A program made the translations under genes and the position numbers. A stretch of DNA of 64,000 nucleotides from Metellina segmentata. Lineage: Eukaryota; Arthropoda; Arachnida; Araneae; Tetragnathidae. The notes beneath the pieces were generated by a model, which saw nothing but the letters and a program-made list of their open reading frames with translations, was not told the DNA's origin and made no database searches. Below, piece by piece: positions 11,837-25,116 of this stretch; positions within the stretch are counted from its first letter, which is position 1, and the number at the start of each line of letters is the position of its first letter. Location of the stretch: contig OX375872.1 in NCBI GenBank assembly GCA_947359465.1, positions 127,569,337 to 127,633,336 on the forward strand, written 5' to 3'.

Positions 11837-12985
11837 GATTTTTTACGAATAAAGCACTATTTTCATATATCGGACAGGGAATCCGAACTTAAGAAGGAAA
11901 GTGAAAATTTCAATTTCTTACAAAAAGTAGAACCATTACAAACATATTTGCGCAAAAATTTTTCCGAGCATTTTAAGCCGTACGCTCAGTTATCAGTTGA
12001 CGAAGCACTCGTTAAATTTAAAGGACGTTTGGGCATTATACAATATATGCCCTTAAAACCCGCCAAACGAGGCATCAAAATTTGGATGCTGTGTACACCT
12101 TACTTAGGATACACACTGAAATGTACTGTGGGAAAAAAGACAACACCCCGGGATCAACAAATTGATTGGGATATGATGTTATGATGCATCTAGTAAAAGA
12201 CATAACCCATAAAAGCCACACAATATACTTTGATTGCTTTTTCAGTAGCGTCATACTGATGAAAGATCTGCTAAAAATAGGAATATATTCTTGTGGAACT
12301 GTGATGGAAAACCGAAAAATTTGCCCAAAGAATTTAAAGTTATAGGTTCCTCATGAAATCAAATGTTTTCAGTGCATAAACTCTCCGAGCATTCTATGTA
12401 CAACTTGAGTAGACAAAAAAACAGATACATCTTTTATCTACAAATGTTAAAAATGAGAGTTGTTTGGTTACCAGAAGGAAAGGATCAGAAAAAAAATTTA
12501 GTGCAGTCCCCCGTAGCTTTCGCGGATTATAATAAACATATGTGAGGAGTTGATTTGACTGACCAACAAAGAAAATATTTTTCAGTAGTTAGGAAATCAT
12601 CTAAATGGTGGTGGTATGTGCTTTTTCCTTTCTACTTGACACTGCCATTAGCAATGCCTACATTTTGCACAAAACAACCAACTCTCCACCGATAAAAGCG
12701 ATCATTTCAACTCTATGATTTCAAGTTAGAACCGATTGACGAGCTGGCAAAAGAAATATTTCAGAATTTTTCACTACTCCTATTCACGCTCACAAGAAAA
12801 GAAAAATCGATGGACGCAGGACTCGAGTCCTTTGTCGTAAGCTTGGACTTAAAAACTATAAGCGGACGTTCCATTGAAAGCTCCTTTGAGTGTCATACTT
12901 GCAAAATGTGCTTGTGTCAGAATTGTTTTAAAGATGATTAGGGTTTTAATGCTGACGAAATTGCTCTATTCAAGAATATTCCAGA
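11837..12985 (+). pseudogene. piggyBac-like transposase remnant, left arm
   Basis: Read in several frames, this stretch matches the second half of a piggyBac-family transposase (DDE_Tnp_1_7), a cut-and-paste enzyme that targets TTAA. Visible pieces in order: a lead-in with a FLRIKHYFHISD-like block; LSVDEALVKFKGRLG with the first catalytic Asp, followed by YMPLKPAKRGIKIWML (11948-12184); a YFDCFFSS block with the second Asp and a CGTVMENRKICP block (about 12190-12340); an AFADYNKHM block then GVDLTDQQ and KWWW (12505-12625); and a C-terminal Cys-rich tail with spaced CHTC, CLCQNC pairs (about 12885-12935). At least three stops or frameshifts interrupt it, including a TGA between YNKHM and GVDLTDQ. 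The N-terminus is missing. Terminal repeats were not found. It is non-functional; the family call is secure. Confidence 0.85.
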
Positions 12986-15199
12986 ATTTCAGTAACTTTA
13001 TTTTTTAAATCTCTCTCTCGATACTGTTAACAGATATACTTCAAATTCATCATAAGTAAAAAAGTGTTTATTTAGAGCAAATTTTATGTTTGATCTTGAT
13101 TTGCTGTGAAAGAAATTTTCTACAAAAAAATTATCATTAGTACTGGAGAAATATATATTTATGGTAATTATTGTGAGAATATAATGCAAGTATATATTCT
13201 GTAAAAACCCGAACTAATCCAGATTTTAAAATATTTCTTAAGGAAAACAGAATATAAATTAATTAGCTACAATTTTGTATTTATTATTGACAAACAAATC
13301 TATTCAATATTAAGGTGATAGAAATGTTTTTATTTGATACTTTTCTACTTCAACCTGTGAATGTATGTTATAATAGATTTTTAAATGAATAATTTAATAT
13401 TTTTGACACGTTCCCGGAACCTTAGCTTAAGAGTACCCATCTCCTAAATTAGGCTGAGTTCTCGATACGTGACAAACCTTTACTTCTTCTAAACACACGG
13501 TGAGCATACAAATCTTAAATACATGGTTTTGCTATGAATCCCATTTTTGAAGGTTTTCGATTTTTGTGGATGCATAAGGGGACAATGCATCTTAGAAATG
13601 CTATTCATTTGGATAAATCATATAATAGTTTCATGTGTTATTTGCTACATTACATCATCAATGGATGAAAAAAAACATGAGCTTTGCATATTTTCTGTTT
13701 GCACGATAAATGTTCTGGGGCAAAATGTCTAAAATATTTTTCTTTCTTCATGCTTATAAGGTTTATATTTTGTTTACATATTGTTTTTTTTTATTTGGTC
13801 ATGCATGCAGCTCATTCTGTTCGTAACCTCATGCCATAAAATCCAAATAACCAACTCTAGATTACAGTTAAAGACAAATTGAAAATGAAAACTTTTGATC
13901 GATCAGATGTATCAAAAATAATTCTATAATTCTTGCTCTAAAAGCAAATATACCCTTAAAAAGAATTCGATAATTCATGCTATAATTTTAATAATTATTT
14001 CTTGAATTAATTTAAATCATGAGAGATTTGAGAAACCTCAACAGATTGAACGTGCACCAGAGATTTGAGAAACATGACATCCTCAACAGATTGAACGTGT
14101 ACCAGAGATTAAAACACGTTAGTCTAAATCGTATTCTTCAAATGGAATTAAACATTTTTTTTTTGTTGAGACACATTTGGGCAATATCACTTTCATCTTT
14201 TGCCTTAATCACTACATCTTTTTTCCATGATATTTTGTCGTTGTTTATCATCAGAGAGCCAGTCAAAATCATAAAATGGTTTGATGGAGGGTGAAGATTT
14301 AGTGGAAGCTTATGGGCCCTCTATCTCCCGGTGCTAAGGAAAAAAAAAATAACGGTACACAGGATATTTTTATTAGCAGAAATAAAAAAAAATATATGGA
14401 ATAAATCGGCTTGGAAACTGGAGTGTCAGAGAGAAACTGCAAGAGAAAACATGGACGCAATAACATTGCACCGAAGAGACATGGCAACAACCACCGGTAT
14501 TATTTACCGCAAGCTTCTTTCACAATGAAAATCATCTTTCTCGAGAAATTAAAAAAAAAGTTATTGTAGTAAAATAAATTATCTCACAACATGTTTAAAA
14601 AAGATTAAAAAGTTAAACTTTATCCAATGAAAAACAAGAATAAATTCATTTAAAATTGAAGAAAAGTACACCCATTTTTGTCTCAAAAAAAATCTAATTG
14701 TTGTTCTCAGATCAGCCCCTTTTTATTAACAAGACATAACGCTTTGAACAATACTTTTTATTAAAAAAAAATTACTTTATGTTCTTGCATTTACCTTTAG
14801 AATTCAAATCGTTCAACGAATAAAATTTCTGGTGGACAAATATTGCCATGTTAATTTAAAAGCATATAATTTGATTATTACTTTCAAAGAACACTGGTTC
14901 TGTGTTCACAATGTGTAAGATATGTTCCAAATACTTTGATGAATTTATTGATTTGACACCCTAACACAATTAATAAACCGTACACTTTTATTTATTTTCA
15001 TAAGCAGATGACTAAATGGTAATAGTCTGTTGGATTTAGTTTTTTTTATAATTTGAGTAACAATTCAACAAAACTATGATACCTTTAAGTCAATTGGTGT
15101 GGTAATCTTTGTCTTTTAAATTCTCAATGCATTCAGTGAATTTCAACCTGTATCCATTTGTTTGATTTTATCTTGTAGCAAATTCAGGGATTAGGGTCA

Positions 15200-15414
15200 G
15201 GTGGGGTAAAACAGTTATAAAAAGAGGTGCTTTTTCATTTATACCTAATTTGCAAAAAAAATATATTGGTTATTTTTGCAAAAAAATTGTATCAAATATG
15301 TAACTTAATATTCTTCTCTGCATTTTAGAAACAATTTTAGCAAAAAATAATACAAATTAGTAATTATAATGCTGTTTTAAAACATGTTGTCAATTACCTG
15401 TTTTACCCCATACC
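15200..15414. mobile_element. MITE with GGTGGGGTAAAACAG ends, cut by the palindrome border
   Basis: The left end GGTGGGGTAAAACAG (15200-15214) faces CTGTTTTACCCCATACC (15398-15414), giving an element of about 215 bp. The palindrome's left arm stops at 15371 inside it, and the right arm (from 16112) starts at the matching internal base, so only the left copy has both ends. It has no coding capacity. The superfamily is not assigned. Confidence 0.7.
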
Positions 15415-15583
15415 GTGGGGGAAAATAAGCCGGCCTCTTCGAAAAGAGCACCAAACATTTAGCGGGAAGGAACAGGTTTTCGTGGAAGGAATGTAACGAT
15501 TCTCAGAAAGAAGATTTTGTTTCAAAACGTTTCTTGCGGAAAAAAAGAATTTTACCTCAAGGCGGCGGGTGTTTGGCATTGGG

Positions 15584-16111
15584 TTACGTAATGGACTGGT
15601 TACCATGCACGGTTACCGTTAGACATGGAATATAGTTTAGAATTGATCGTGGTCTTTTAGAATTGGATATTTGACGATGGTCATATCTGGGGATCTGCGC
15701 TATTGCTGGGTTATCAATATGGATGAGTGATTTGTAGAATTTTTTACTGATTTTGCCAAAGAACTGTTTAAGTTCAAGAATTACGAGTTCTCGGATTTTG
15801 GCATTTCTGTAGAACCATGGGCTATTAGTGATGATTCTCAGGGTGGAATTTTGAAGAGCCTCTAATTTACTCATATGGGATTTAGCAGCATATCCCCAGA
15901 CCTGACAAGCATAACTGATTACTGATCTGAGCATGGAAGTGTATATGAGCAACTTATTTTTATGGACAATTCAGAGTTCCTTGCAATTAAGGGATAAACA
16001 ATACTTCTTGCCGCAAGGAACTTGGCTCTAAGGGTGGATATATGTTTACTCCAAGTTAAGTTTCTGTCCAACGTGACACCAAGGTATATACAATTATGGG
16101 TCCAAGGGGTC
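15584..16111 (-). pseudogene. Jockey-clade LINE, C-terminal RT fragment in palindrome spacer
   Basis: Minus-strand reading gives the region after the reverse transcriptase of a Jockey-type LINE: a YLG block with TWSKHI near 16050, then SVISYACQVWGYAAKS and KLEALQNSTLRIITNSPWF (15584-15952), followed by IDNPAIAQIPRYD. The same features in the same order occur in the fragment at 28026-29090. The reading is 5'-truncated exactly at the palindrome junction (16111/16112) and needs at least one frame change near 15950. Non-functional. Confidence 0.8.
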
Positions 16112-16284
16112 CATTATAATTACTAATTTGTATTATTTTTTGCTAAAATTGTTTCTAAAATGCAGAGAAGAATATTAAGTTACATATTTGATACAATTTT
16201 TTTGCAAAAATAACCAATATATTTTTTTTGCAAATTAGGTATAAATGAAAAAGCACCTCTTTTTATAACTGTTTTACCCCACCT
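16112..16284. mobile_element. Truncated copy of the same MITE at the right-arm start
   Basis: Mirror of 15200-15371 only; the other terminus is missing because the palindrome junction falls inside the element. Confidence 0.7.
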
Positions 16285-18497
16285 GACCCTAATCCCTGAA
16301 TTTGCTACAAGATAAAATCAAACAAATGGATACAGGTTGAAATTCACTGAATGCATTGAGAATTTAAAAGACAAAGATTACCACACCAATTGACTTAAAG
16401 GTATCATAGTTTTGTTGAATTGTTACTCAAATTATAAAAAAAACTAAATCCAACAGACTATTACCATTTAGTCATCTGCTTATGAAAATAAATAAAAGTG
16501 TACGGTTTATTAATTGTGTTAGGGTGTCAAATCAATAAATTCATCAAAGTATTTGGAACATATCTTACACATTGTGAACACAGAACCAGTGTTCTTTGAA
16601 AGTAATAATCAAATTATATGCTTTTAAATTAACATGGCAATATTTGTCCACCAGAAATTTTATTCGTTGAACGATTTGAATTCTAAAGGTAAATGCAAGA
16701 ACATAAAGTAATTTTTTTTTAATAAAAAGTATTGTTCAAAGCGTTATGTCTTGTTAATAAAAAGGGGCTGATCTGAGAACAACAATTAGATTTTTTTTGA
16801 GACAAAAATGGGTGTACTTTTCTTCAATTTTAAATGAATTTATTCTTGTTTTTCATTGGATAAAGTTTAACTTTTTAATCTTTTTTAAACATGTTGTGAG
16901 ATAATTTATTTTACTACAATAACTTTTTTTTTAATTTCTCGAGAAAGATGATTTTCATTGTGAAAGAAGCTTGCGGTAAATAATACCGGTGGTTGTTGCC
17001 ATGTCTCTTCGGTGCAATGTTATTGCGTCCATGTTTTCTCTTGCAGTTTCTCTCTGACACTCCAGTTTCCAAGCCGATTTATTCCATATATTTTTTTTTA
17101 TTTCTGCTAATAAAAATATCCTGTGTACCGTTATTTTTTTTTTCCTTAGCACCGGGAGATAGAGGGCCCATAAGCTTCCACTAAATCTTCACCCTCCATC
17201 AAACCATTTTATGATTTTGACTGGCTCTCTGATGATAAACAACGACAAAATATCATGGAAAAAAGATGTAGTGATTAAGGCAAAAGATGAAAGTGATATT
17301 GCCCAAATGTGTCTCAACAAAAAAAAAATGTTTAATTCCATTTGAAGAATACGATTTAGACTAACGTGTTTTAATCTCTGGTACACGTTCAATCTGTTGA
17401 GGATGTCATGTTTCTCAAATCTCTGGTGCACGTTCAATCTGTTGAGGTTTCTCAAATCTCTCATGATTTAAATTAATTCAAGAAATAATTATTAAAATTA
17501 TAGCATGAATTATCGAATTCTTTTTAAGGGTATATTTGCTTTTAGAGCAAGAATTATAGAATTATTTTTGATACATCTGATCGATCAAAAGTTTTCATTT
17601 TCAATTTGTCTTTAACTGTAATCTAGAGTTGGTTATTTGGATTTTATGGCATGAGGTTACGAACAGAATGAGCTGCATGCATGACCAAATAAAAAAAAAC
17701 AATATGTAAACAAAATATAAACCTTATAAGCATGAAGAAAGAAAAATATTTTAGACATTTTGCCCCAGAACATTTATCGTGCAAACAGAAAATATGCAAA
17801 GCTCATGTTTTTTTTCATCCATTGATGATGTAATGTAGCAAATAACACATGAAACTATTATATGATTTATCCAAATGAATAGCATTTCTAAGATGCATTG
17901 TCCCCTTATGCATCCACAAAAATCGAAAACCTTCAAAAATGGGATTCATAGCAAAACCATGTATTTAAGATTTGTATGCTCACCGTGTGTTTAGAAGAAG
18001 TAAAGGTTTGTCACGTATCGAGAACTCAGCCTAATTTAGGAGATGGGTACTCTTAAGCTAAGGTTCCGGGAACGTGTCAAAAATATTAAATTATTCATTT
18101 AAAAATCTATTATAACATACATTCACAGGTTGAAGTAGAAAAGTATCAAATAAAAACATTTCTATCACCTTAATATTGAATAGATTTGTTTGTCAATAAT
18201 AAATACAAAATTGTAGCTAATTAATTTATATTCTGTTTTCCTTAAGAAATATTTTAAAATCTGGATTAGTTCGGGTTTTTACAGAATATATACTTGCATT
18301 ATATTCTCACAATAATTACCATAAATATATATTTCTCCAGTACTAATGATAATTTTTTTGTAGAAAATTTCTTTCACAGCAAATCAAGATCAAACATAAA
18401 ATTTGCTCTAAATAAACACTTTTTTACTTATGATGAATTTGAAGTATATCTGTTAACAGTATCGAGAGAGAGATTTAAAAAATAAAGTTACTGAAAT

Positions 18498-19646
18498 TCT
18501 GGAATATTCTTGAATAGAGCAATTTCGTCAGCATTAAAACCCTAATCATCTTTAAAACAATTCTGACACAAGCACATTTTGCAAGTATGACACTCAAAGG
18601 AGCTTTCAATGGAACGTCCGCTTATAGTTTTTAAGTCCAAGCTTACGACAAAGGACTCGAGTCCTGCGTCCATCGATTTTTCTTTTCTTGTGAGCGTGAA
18701 TAGGAGTAGTGAAAAATTCTGAAATATTTCTTTTGCCAGCTCGTCAATCGGTTCTAACTTGAAATCATAGAGTTGAAATGATCGCTTTTATCGGTGGAGA
18801 GTTGGTTGTTTTGTGCAAAATGTAGGCATTGCTAATGGCAGTGTCAAGTAGAAAGGAAAAAGCACATACCACCACCATTTAGATGATTTCCTAACTACTG
18901 AAAAATATTTTCTTTGTTGGTCAGTCAAATCAACTCCTCACATATGTTTATTATAATCCGCGAAAGCTACGGGGGACTGCACTAAATTTTTTTTCTGATC
19001 CTTTCCTTCTGGTAACCAAACAACTCTCATTTTTAACATTTGTAGATAAAAGATGTATCTGTTTTTTTGTCTACTCAAGTTGTACATAGAATGCTCGGAG
19101 AGTTTATGCACTGAAAACATTTGATTTCATGAGGAACCTATAACTTTAAATTCTTTGGGCAAATTTTTCGGTTTTCCATCACAGTTCCACAAGAATATAT
19201 TCCTATTTTTAGCAGATCTTTCATCAGTATGACGCTACTGAAAAAGCAATCAAAGTATATTGTGTGGCTTTTATGGGTTATGTCTTTTACTAGATGCATC
19301 ATAACATCATATCCCAATCAATTTGTTGATCCCGGGGTGTTGTCTTTTTTCCCACAGTACATTTCAGTGTGTATCCTAAGTAAGGTGTACACAGCATCCA
19401 AATTTTGATGCCTCGTTTGGCGGGTTTTAAGGGCATATATTGTATAATGCCCAAACGTCCTTTAAATTTAACGAGTGCTTCGTCAACTGATAACTGAGCG
19501 TACGGCTTAAAATGCTCGGAAAAATTTTTGCGCAAATATGTTTGTAATGGTTCTACTTTTTGTAAGAAATTGAAATTTTCACTTTCCTTCTTAAGTTCGG
19601 ATTCCCTGTCCGATATATGAAAATAGTGCTTTATTCGTAAAAAATC
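18498..19646 (-). pseudogene. piggyBac-like transposase remnant, right arm
   Basis: Mirror copy of 11837-12985. The conserved blocks, stops and frameshifts visible here are the same (for example 19299-19535 carries the SVDEALVKFKGR block and 18938-19120 the AFADYNKHM block). Sharing of the disabling changes shows that the copy was already dead before the palindrome formed, or that the arms have since been homogenised. Confidence 0.85.
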
Positions 19647-20388
19647 TATTTTTTACTCACCCTCGTATTTCCGAGTGTTTCGTTACCCAGGCATTTTAAA
19701 AGCAAAATATCTCACAAAAGTTTATCCGATCCGCAGACAGAGTGAAGAAGCTATTATGTGTAGTTAGAAAAGGACCCCTGACACCTGATGATCGCTTAAG
19801 GTGACAGGTCGATCTTCGAGACCCTTTCCTCACCGGTAGAGGGGAAGATACGCTGATTAGTTTAAGGCCGGTTCGGGCGGACAGCGGTCGTCTGGATGTA
19901 AAGCCGTCTCGGGCGGTTTGGCATTCAGAGGGAAACAATAAATATTTTAATCAATAAATTGCCTTAAATAATAATAATCCCTGAATTTTACTACAAGATG
20001 AATCCATTTTCTATAGGCTAGTGTATGTTAAATCTGTTGCTACCAGACTAAAGGGGCAGATGGGAGAACAACATTTTAAATCGATAAATTTTAATTCAAG
20101 AAATACATAGGTTTGAAAATTAAAATCTTGTTATATTAAAGGAAATAATACATTATTTTGGAAACTATTGAATGTTTCTCACCCAGTCATTTCCGAATTG
20201 TTCTTTCACAACTTTTGCCATAGCAGATGTGATTTTAGCAAAAAAAAAAATATTGACTTGACCTAGTTTCTGATTAGGTAAAAAAACTTTTTAGGGTTCC
20301 GTTTTCAATACAACGCCATTTCATATGGTTGGACTTTTTCTCACGGGTAGAAAAAAACAATGGTGCACGCTAAAGCTGTCGAGAAAGA

Positions 20389-20719
20389 CGCACCGACCAG
20401 AGATTTGAGAAACATGACCCTACAACAGATTGAACATGGACCAGAGATTTGAGAAACATGACCCTACAACAGATTGAACATGGACCAGAGATTTGAGAAA
20501 CATGACCCTACAACAAATTGAACGTGCACCAGAGATTTGAGAAACATGACCCTACAACAGATTGAACGTGCACCAGAGATTTGAGAAACATGACCCTACA
20601 ACAGATTGAACGTGCACCAGAGATTTGAGAAACATGACCCTACAACAGATTGAACGTGCACCAGAGATTTGAGAAACATGACCCTACAACAGATTGAACG
20701 TGCACCAGAGATTTGGGAA
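20389..20719 (-). repeat. 44-bp minisatellite, right arm
   Basis: Mirror of the array at 10765-11095 with the same number of units. Confidence 0.93.
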
Positions 20720-22418
20720 ACTTGACATCCTGCCCTACAACAACAGATTTAACGCGCGAGTGTTGCTGTGAATCGGACCCTCAGAATCCCAAAGCTACAC
20801 CAGGATGCTAATTATTATTATTTTTTTTAAATACACATTGGGTAAAAAAAAAATATTTGTATTCACCTGTTTGTGGTTAATTGAATTGTTGTGCTTCTCT
20901 CACGCCAATCTTGTTGCATTTTTTGGACGTGCAGCATTTAACCTTTTCGCATGGGCTCGTATTTTGAAAACAACTTCATTCGTGGGCTCTTTCAGAACGC
21001 GCGTTCCTCTAGGGGGAGGTAAGAAAATTTACCACAGGGTTCGAGTAGAGGGGTGGTCACGGGTCTTTGTGTGAAACTGGGTGAGATAAGAGCGAGCGTC
21101 TCCTGTTGATAGCTGAACATTCACCCCTCTCTTTAAGAGTACACAGGTTGGGGGAAACTGATGTTTCTTGACATTAAGCACTGGAATTCTCAAAATGGTG
21201 TTTTGAAGTCCATTATCTTATTTTCACCAAAAAATGAACAAAAGCTATACTTCCAAAACATTAAAAAAAATTACTCCATATTTATCAATGGCATATGTAT
21301 ATTGTAAGACTCAATCCCAAAGAGGGCAATACATACTTGCCCTGGTAATGCGCTTGGCGCTAAGTGCGCGGAATAGCAACCTGTTTGGGAGGGGATAACC
21401 TCCAGTCCAAAAAAGGGCATTCTTGTATTCTAAAGAACGTCTTTGCGAGGCTTTCTCTCTCTCGAGAAAGCTAGCGTTTCTCCAGGGCCCCGATTTTGCC
21501 GCCATGGCATCGAGCCCTGATTTTATTAACAATTTAAACTCTAGTTACTAACGTCTTCTCTCCCATTATTTCCTTTAGGTAACGGATGCATCCATGGGTA
21601 TCGTTTATTACTTTTATCATCATTGTTACTAAAATGTATATATTTATTGTATTTAATCCAGAATAACAAATAAACGTATTTGTTTCGAACCAACATAGAT
21701 CTGCTCCTCGAACTTTAAATAGTCATAGTAGAGTTAATTCCCCTTTAGCTCTCACCATTAAGGAGAGATAGTAAGAAAACTATCACATGCCCCTCACAAG
21801 GGACTATAGACTCATGTGACAGCCCATGCGAAAAAGGGACGCTCGTGGCAAATAAAGTTCGAAACCAAGACAAAAAGAATTAGTAAAAGCAAATCTTGTA
21901 AAAAAAAAAAGACAGAGCGTTTGAATTTAAATAAACAGGAAGCACGTTAAATCCATTGAGGATATCATAGCTTTCAAATCCTGTCAGGATTTTGTGTTTC
22001 TAAAAATTGGGCGCACGTTAAATCTGTTGTAGCCTGGACAGGTTTCTCAAATTGCGTGTACGTTGACGATTTCATTAAAACCTTTTAAGATATTCTCACC
22101 CAATCGAATATAAAACAAATCAGACATTGTTTGCTTCCTCAGATCTTTCTTTCGAAAAAAAAATTGCATGCTGTCAGGATTTTGCGTTTTTAAAAATCTT
22201 GCGCACGTTAAATCTGTTGTAACAAAAAATAATTTCCAGTGTCTAGGTTTTGCATGCACGTTAAATCTGTTGACGTCTCAAAATAAGTTCCAGTGTCTAG
22301 GTTTTGTATACTGTGTATAATTTGTTTTAAATATTGAATACATAATTAAAAAATACGTTCGGGATTTAAAGACCAACATCATTTTCGATAAAACCGCATG
22401 CAATCCATCATTTGCATG

Positions 22419-22510
22419 CGGATTTCACCGCAGCAAGAGTATTTCTAGCTTGCCGTGCATAACCGTCCATGCACGGCAAGCTAGAAATACTCTCGCTGCG
22501 GTGAAATCCG
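22419..22510. repeat. Near-perfect 42-bp hairpin, right arm
   Basis: Mirror of 8975-9064; stems 22419-22460 and 22469-22510, loop AACCGTCC (8 bases). The 2-base loop difference is the innermost length difference between the palindrome arms. Confidence 0.9.
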
Positions 22511-22539
22511 ATGCGTATGTTCCCTACTATTGCAATTGG

Positions 22540-22920
22540 CGTAAAATGGTGTAAAATGACACATTTCGGAGCGTCATTTTGATGAAATTAGACCTTTTAA
22601 CCATTCTAAAACTAAAAACTAACACTTGTAAACGATAGATGGACTTGAAATTGATCTGACACAACACTTTTATGCTCTAATTTATGTATAAGGAATTATT
22701 TCTAAAACATTTTTCAGAATCGGTTTCGAAAAAATTTTCAGAATCGGTTTCCGAAAATTTTTTCGAAAATGATTGTTTATGCATAAATTAGAGCATAAAA
22801 CCCTTATAAAAGTGTTGTTTCAGATCAATTTCAAGTCCATCTATCGTTTACAAGTGTTAGTTTTTAGTTTTAGACTGGTTAAAAGGTCTAATTTCATCAA
22901 AAATGACTCCTAAAACATGC
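22540..22920. repeat. Foldback element, about 380 bp, right arm
   Basis: Mirror copy of the hairpin at 8565-8945, same structure. Confidence 0.8.
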
Positions 22921-23346
22921 GATTTTAGCGATTTCGAAGGGGGCGTGGCACTTTTGGCGTAGTGCGTTTTCGCGGCAGCGTCAGATCGAATCCAGCTGAA
23001 GAAATTTTTTAAATAATCTTGCAAATTTACTAAAAAAATCCCAATTATTTTAATAAATCCACTGTATTTTTTTCATTCATTTTCAATTTTTTTTTAGTGA
23101 ATTTTCGATTTTTTTTAGTGAATTTTCGATTTTTTTAGTGAATTTCTACGTTTGTCATTTATTTTAAATGCATTAATTTGATTTAAATTATGTGATCGTG
23201 ATTTTAATTAATTCAAGAAATAATTATTAACGCAGAATTAAATCAAAACAATAAATATTTTAAACTCAAATCAATAAATTGCCTGAAATAAAATAAAAAA
23301 GCATAATAATAATCCCTGAACTTTACTACAAAATGAACACATTTTC

Positions 23347-24002
23347 TATAGGCTGGTGTATGTTAAATCTGTTGTTACCAGACTAAAGGGGGGTAGATGC
23401 GAGGACAACATTTTAAAATAATTATATCAACAAGAAATAAATATTTTAAATTAATTCTATCAACAATAAATTAATTCTATCAACAAGAAATATTTTAAAC
23501 TCAAATCAATAAATTGTCTATACAAGATAAAATTTAAAAAAAATGAATTCATTTTCAATAGGCTTGTGTATGTTAAATCTGTTGTTACCAGACTAAAGGG
23601 GGGGTAGATGCGAGGACAACATTTTAAAATAATTCTATCAACAAGAAATAAATATTTTAAATTAATTCTATCAACAATAAATTAATTCTATCAACAAGAA
23701 ATATTTTAAACTCAAATCAATAAATTGTCTATACAAGATAAAATTTAAAAAAAAATGAATTCATTTTCAATAGGCTGGTGTATGTTAAATCTGTTGTTAC
23801 CAGACTAAAGGGGGGGTAGATGCGAGGACAACATTTTAAAATAATTCTATCAACAAGAAATAAATCAAAACAATTAGCAATAAATTAATTCTATCAACAA
23901 GAAATATTTTAAACTCAAATCAATAAATTGTCTACAAGATAAAATTTAAAAAAAAATGAATCCATTTTCAATAGGCTGGTGTATGTTAAATCTGTTGTTA
24001 CC
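23347..24002 (-). repeat. About 200-bp tandem satellite, right arm
   Basis: Mirror of the left-arm satellite with unit boundaries (GTTGTTACCAGA) near 23378, 23589, 23801 and 24000, so two units fewer than the left arm. The isolated related unit is mirrored near 19940-20080. Confidence 0.9.
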
Positions 24003-24640
24003 AGATTTAACATACACTTACATAACATTTAACATACATTACTCATTTTATATTTCAATTGATGATTTTTTTTTTGGGGGGAGGAGGTATGCCAAAGTTG
24101 GATTGAATTCATATTTGCTCAGAGTGATTCGTGTGTTAATTTTACAAATTTCGTATCCTCCTGACCTGTATGTGATATGTATTTGTAAAAAAATTCATTT
24201 CCACGTTAACAATCATCCTGATTCGTATCATATTAGAATAAGGATCATGTCACAATAATTCTGCAGTGGGATTGTTATTGTGTGTGAGAGACAAACATGA
24301 CTACTGACATTTTATATTTCAATTGATTTTTATTTTTTTGGGAGGTGTGTGTTTTTTTTTCATGTGTAAACAATAATTCATATTTGCTGAGAGTGTGTCA
24401 ATTTACAAATTCCCCCCTGACCTGTCAAGTGTGTAATATGTATTTTGTTAAAATTCATTTCCATCATCCTGATTCATATCCCAAAGATTCTTTTCCTCCA
24501 GCTTTTGAAAAAAACAAAAACAACCGACACATTTCAAGGAATGTTTATTGAGCGAGACATGAATACTGTCAACTGATTTTATACAATTGTTGCATTTCAA
24601 TGTAAAATATATCTGGTTGATTTTATAAATCGAATGTATC

Positions 24641-24741
<101 letters not shown>

Positions 24742-25079
24742 CAAATGAAAATTTCGTGTGTTGATCTACAGGTATGTTCAGTGTAAAATGTTTTCACATC
24801 ATTTGAGTGATTTTTTCCTCTCAAAAAATCCTGATGGTCACTCGAATCAGAGTGTGCTCTGGCCCCTCTTGTACGAGTGTGCTTTCAGGATGAGTTGGAA
24901 ATCATTACCATTGTTTTGTTACACAGGTACAGTAACGTGTGTATCAAATAATTATGCCGGATCATTAATTTCGGGACAATCTCTTCACTGCAATGAATGC
25001 ATGACACTGCAGTTTTAGTGTCTTGGATCAAATGGTAATACTGGTTCAAAGACATATCTATATCTGTATATATATTATA

Positions 25080-25116
<37 letters not shown>

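Larger units (their letters stand above)
2703..15371 (+). repeat. Left arm of giant imperfect palindrome (12.7 kb)
   Basis: This arm is the reverse complement of 16112-26476. From 9224 to 15371 every paired position sums to 31483, so there is no net insertion or deletion over 6.1 kb, and paired open frames (for example 11948-12184 with 19299-19535, 14019-14294 with 17189-17464) translate identically. Outside that core the arms drift apart in repeat copy number only: the sum is 31087 near 7 kb, 31112 near 6.1-6.35 kb and 29179 at the outer end, because this arm carries two extra satellite units and an extra block of about 2 kb. It holds a dead piggyBac transposase, three tandem arrays, two nested hairpins and about 40 copies of a short motif. 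What made it (segmental inverted duplication, foldback element or assembly) is not decided by the sequence. Confidence 0.93.
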
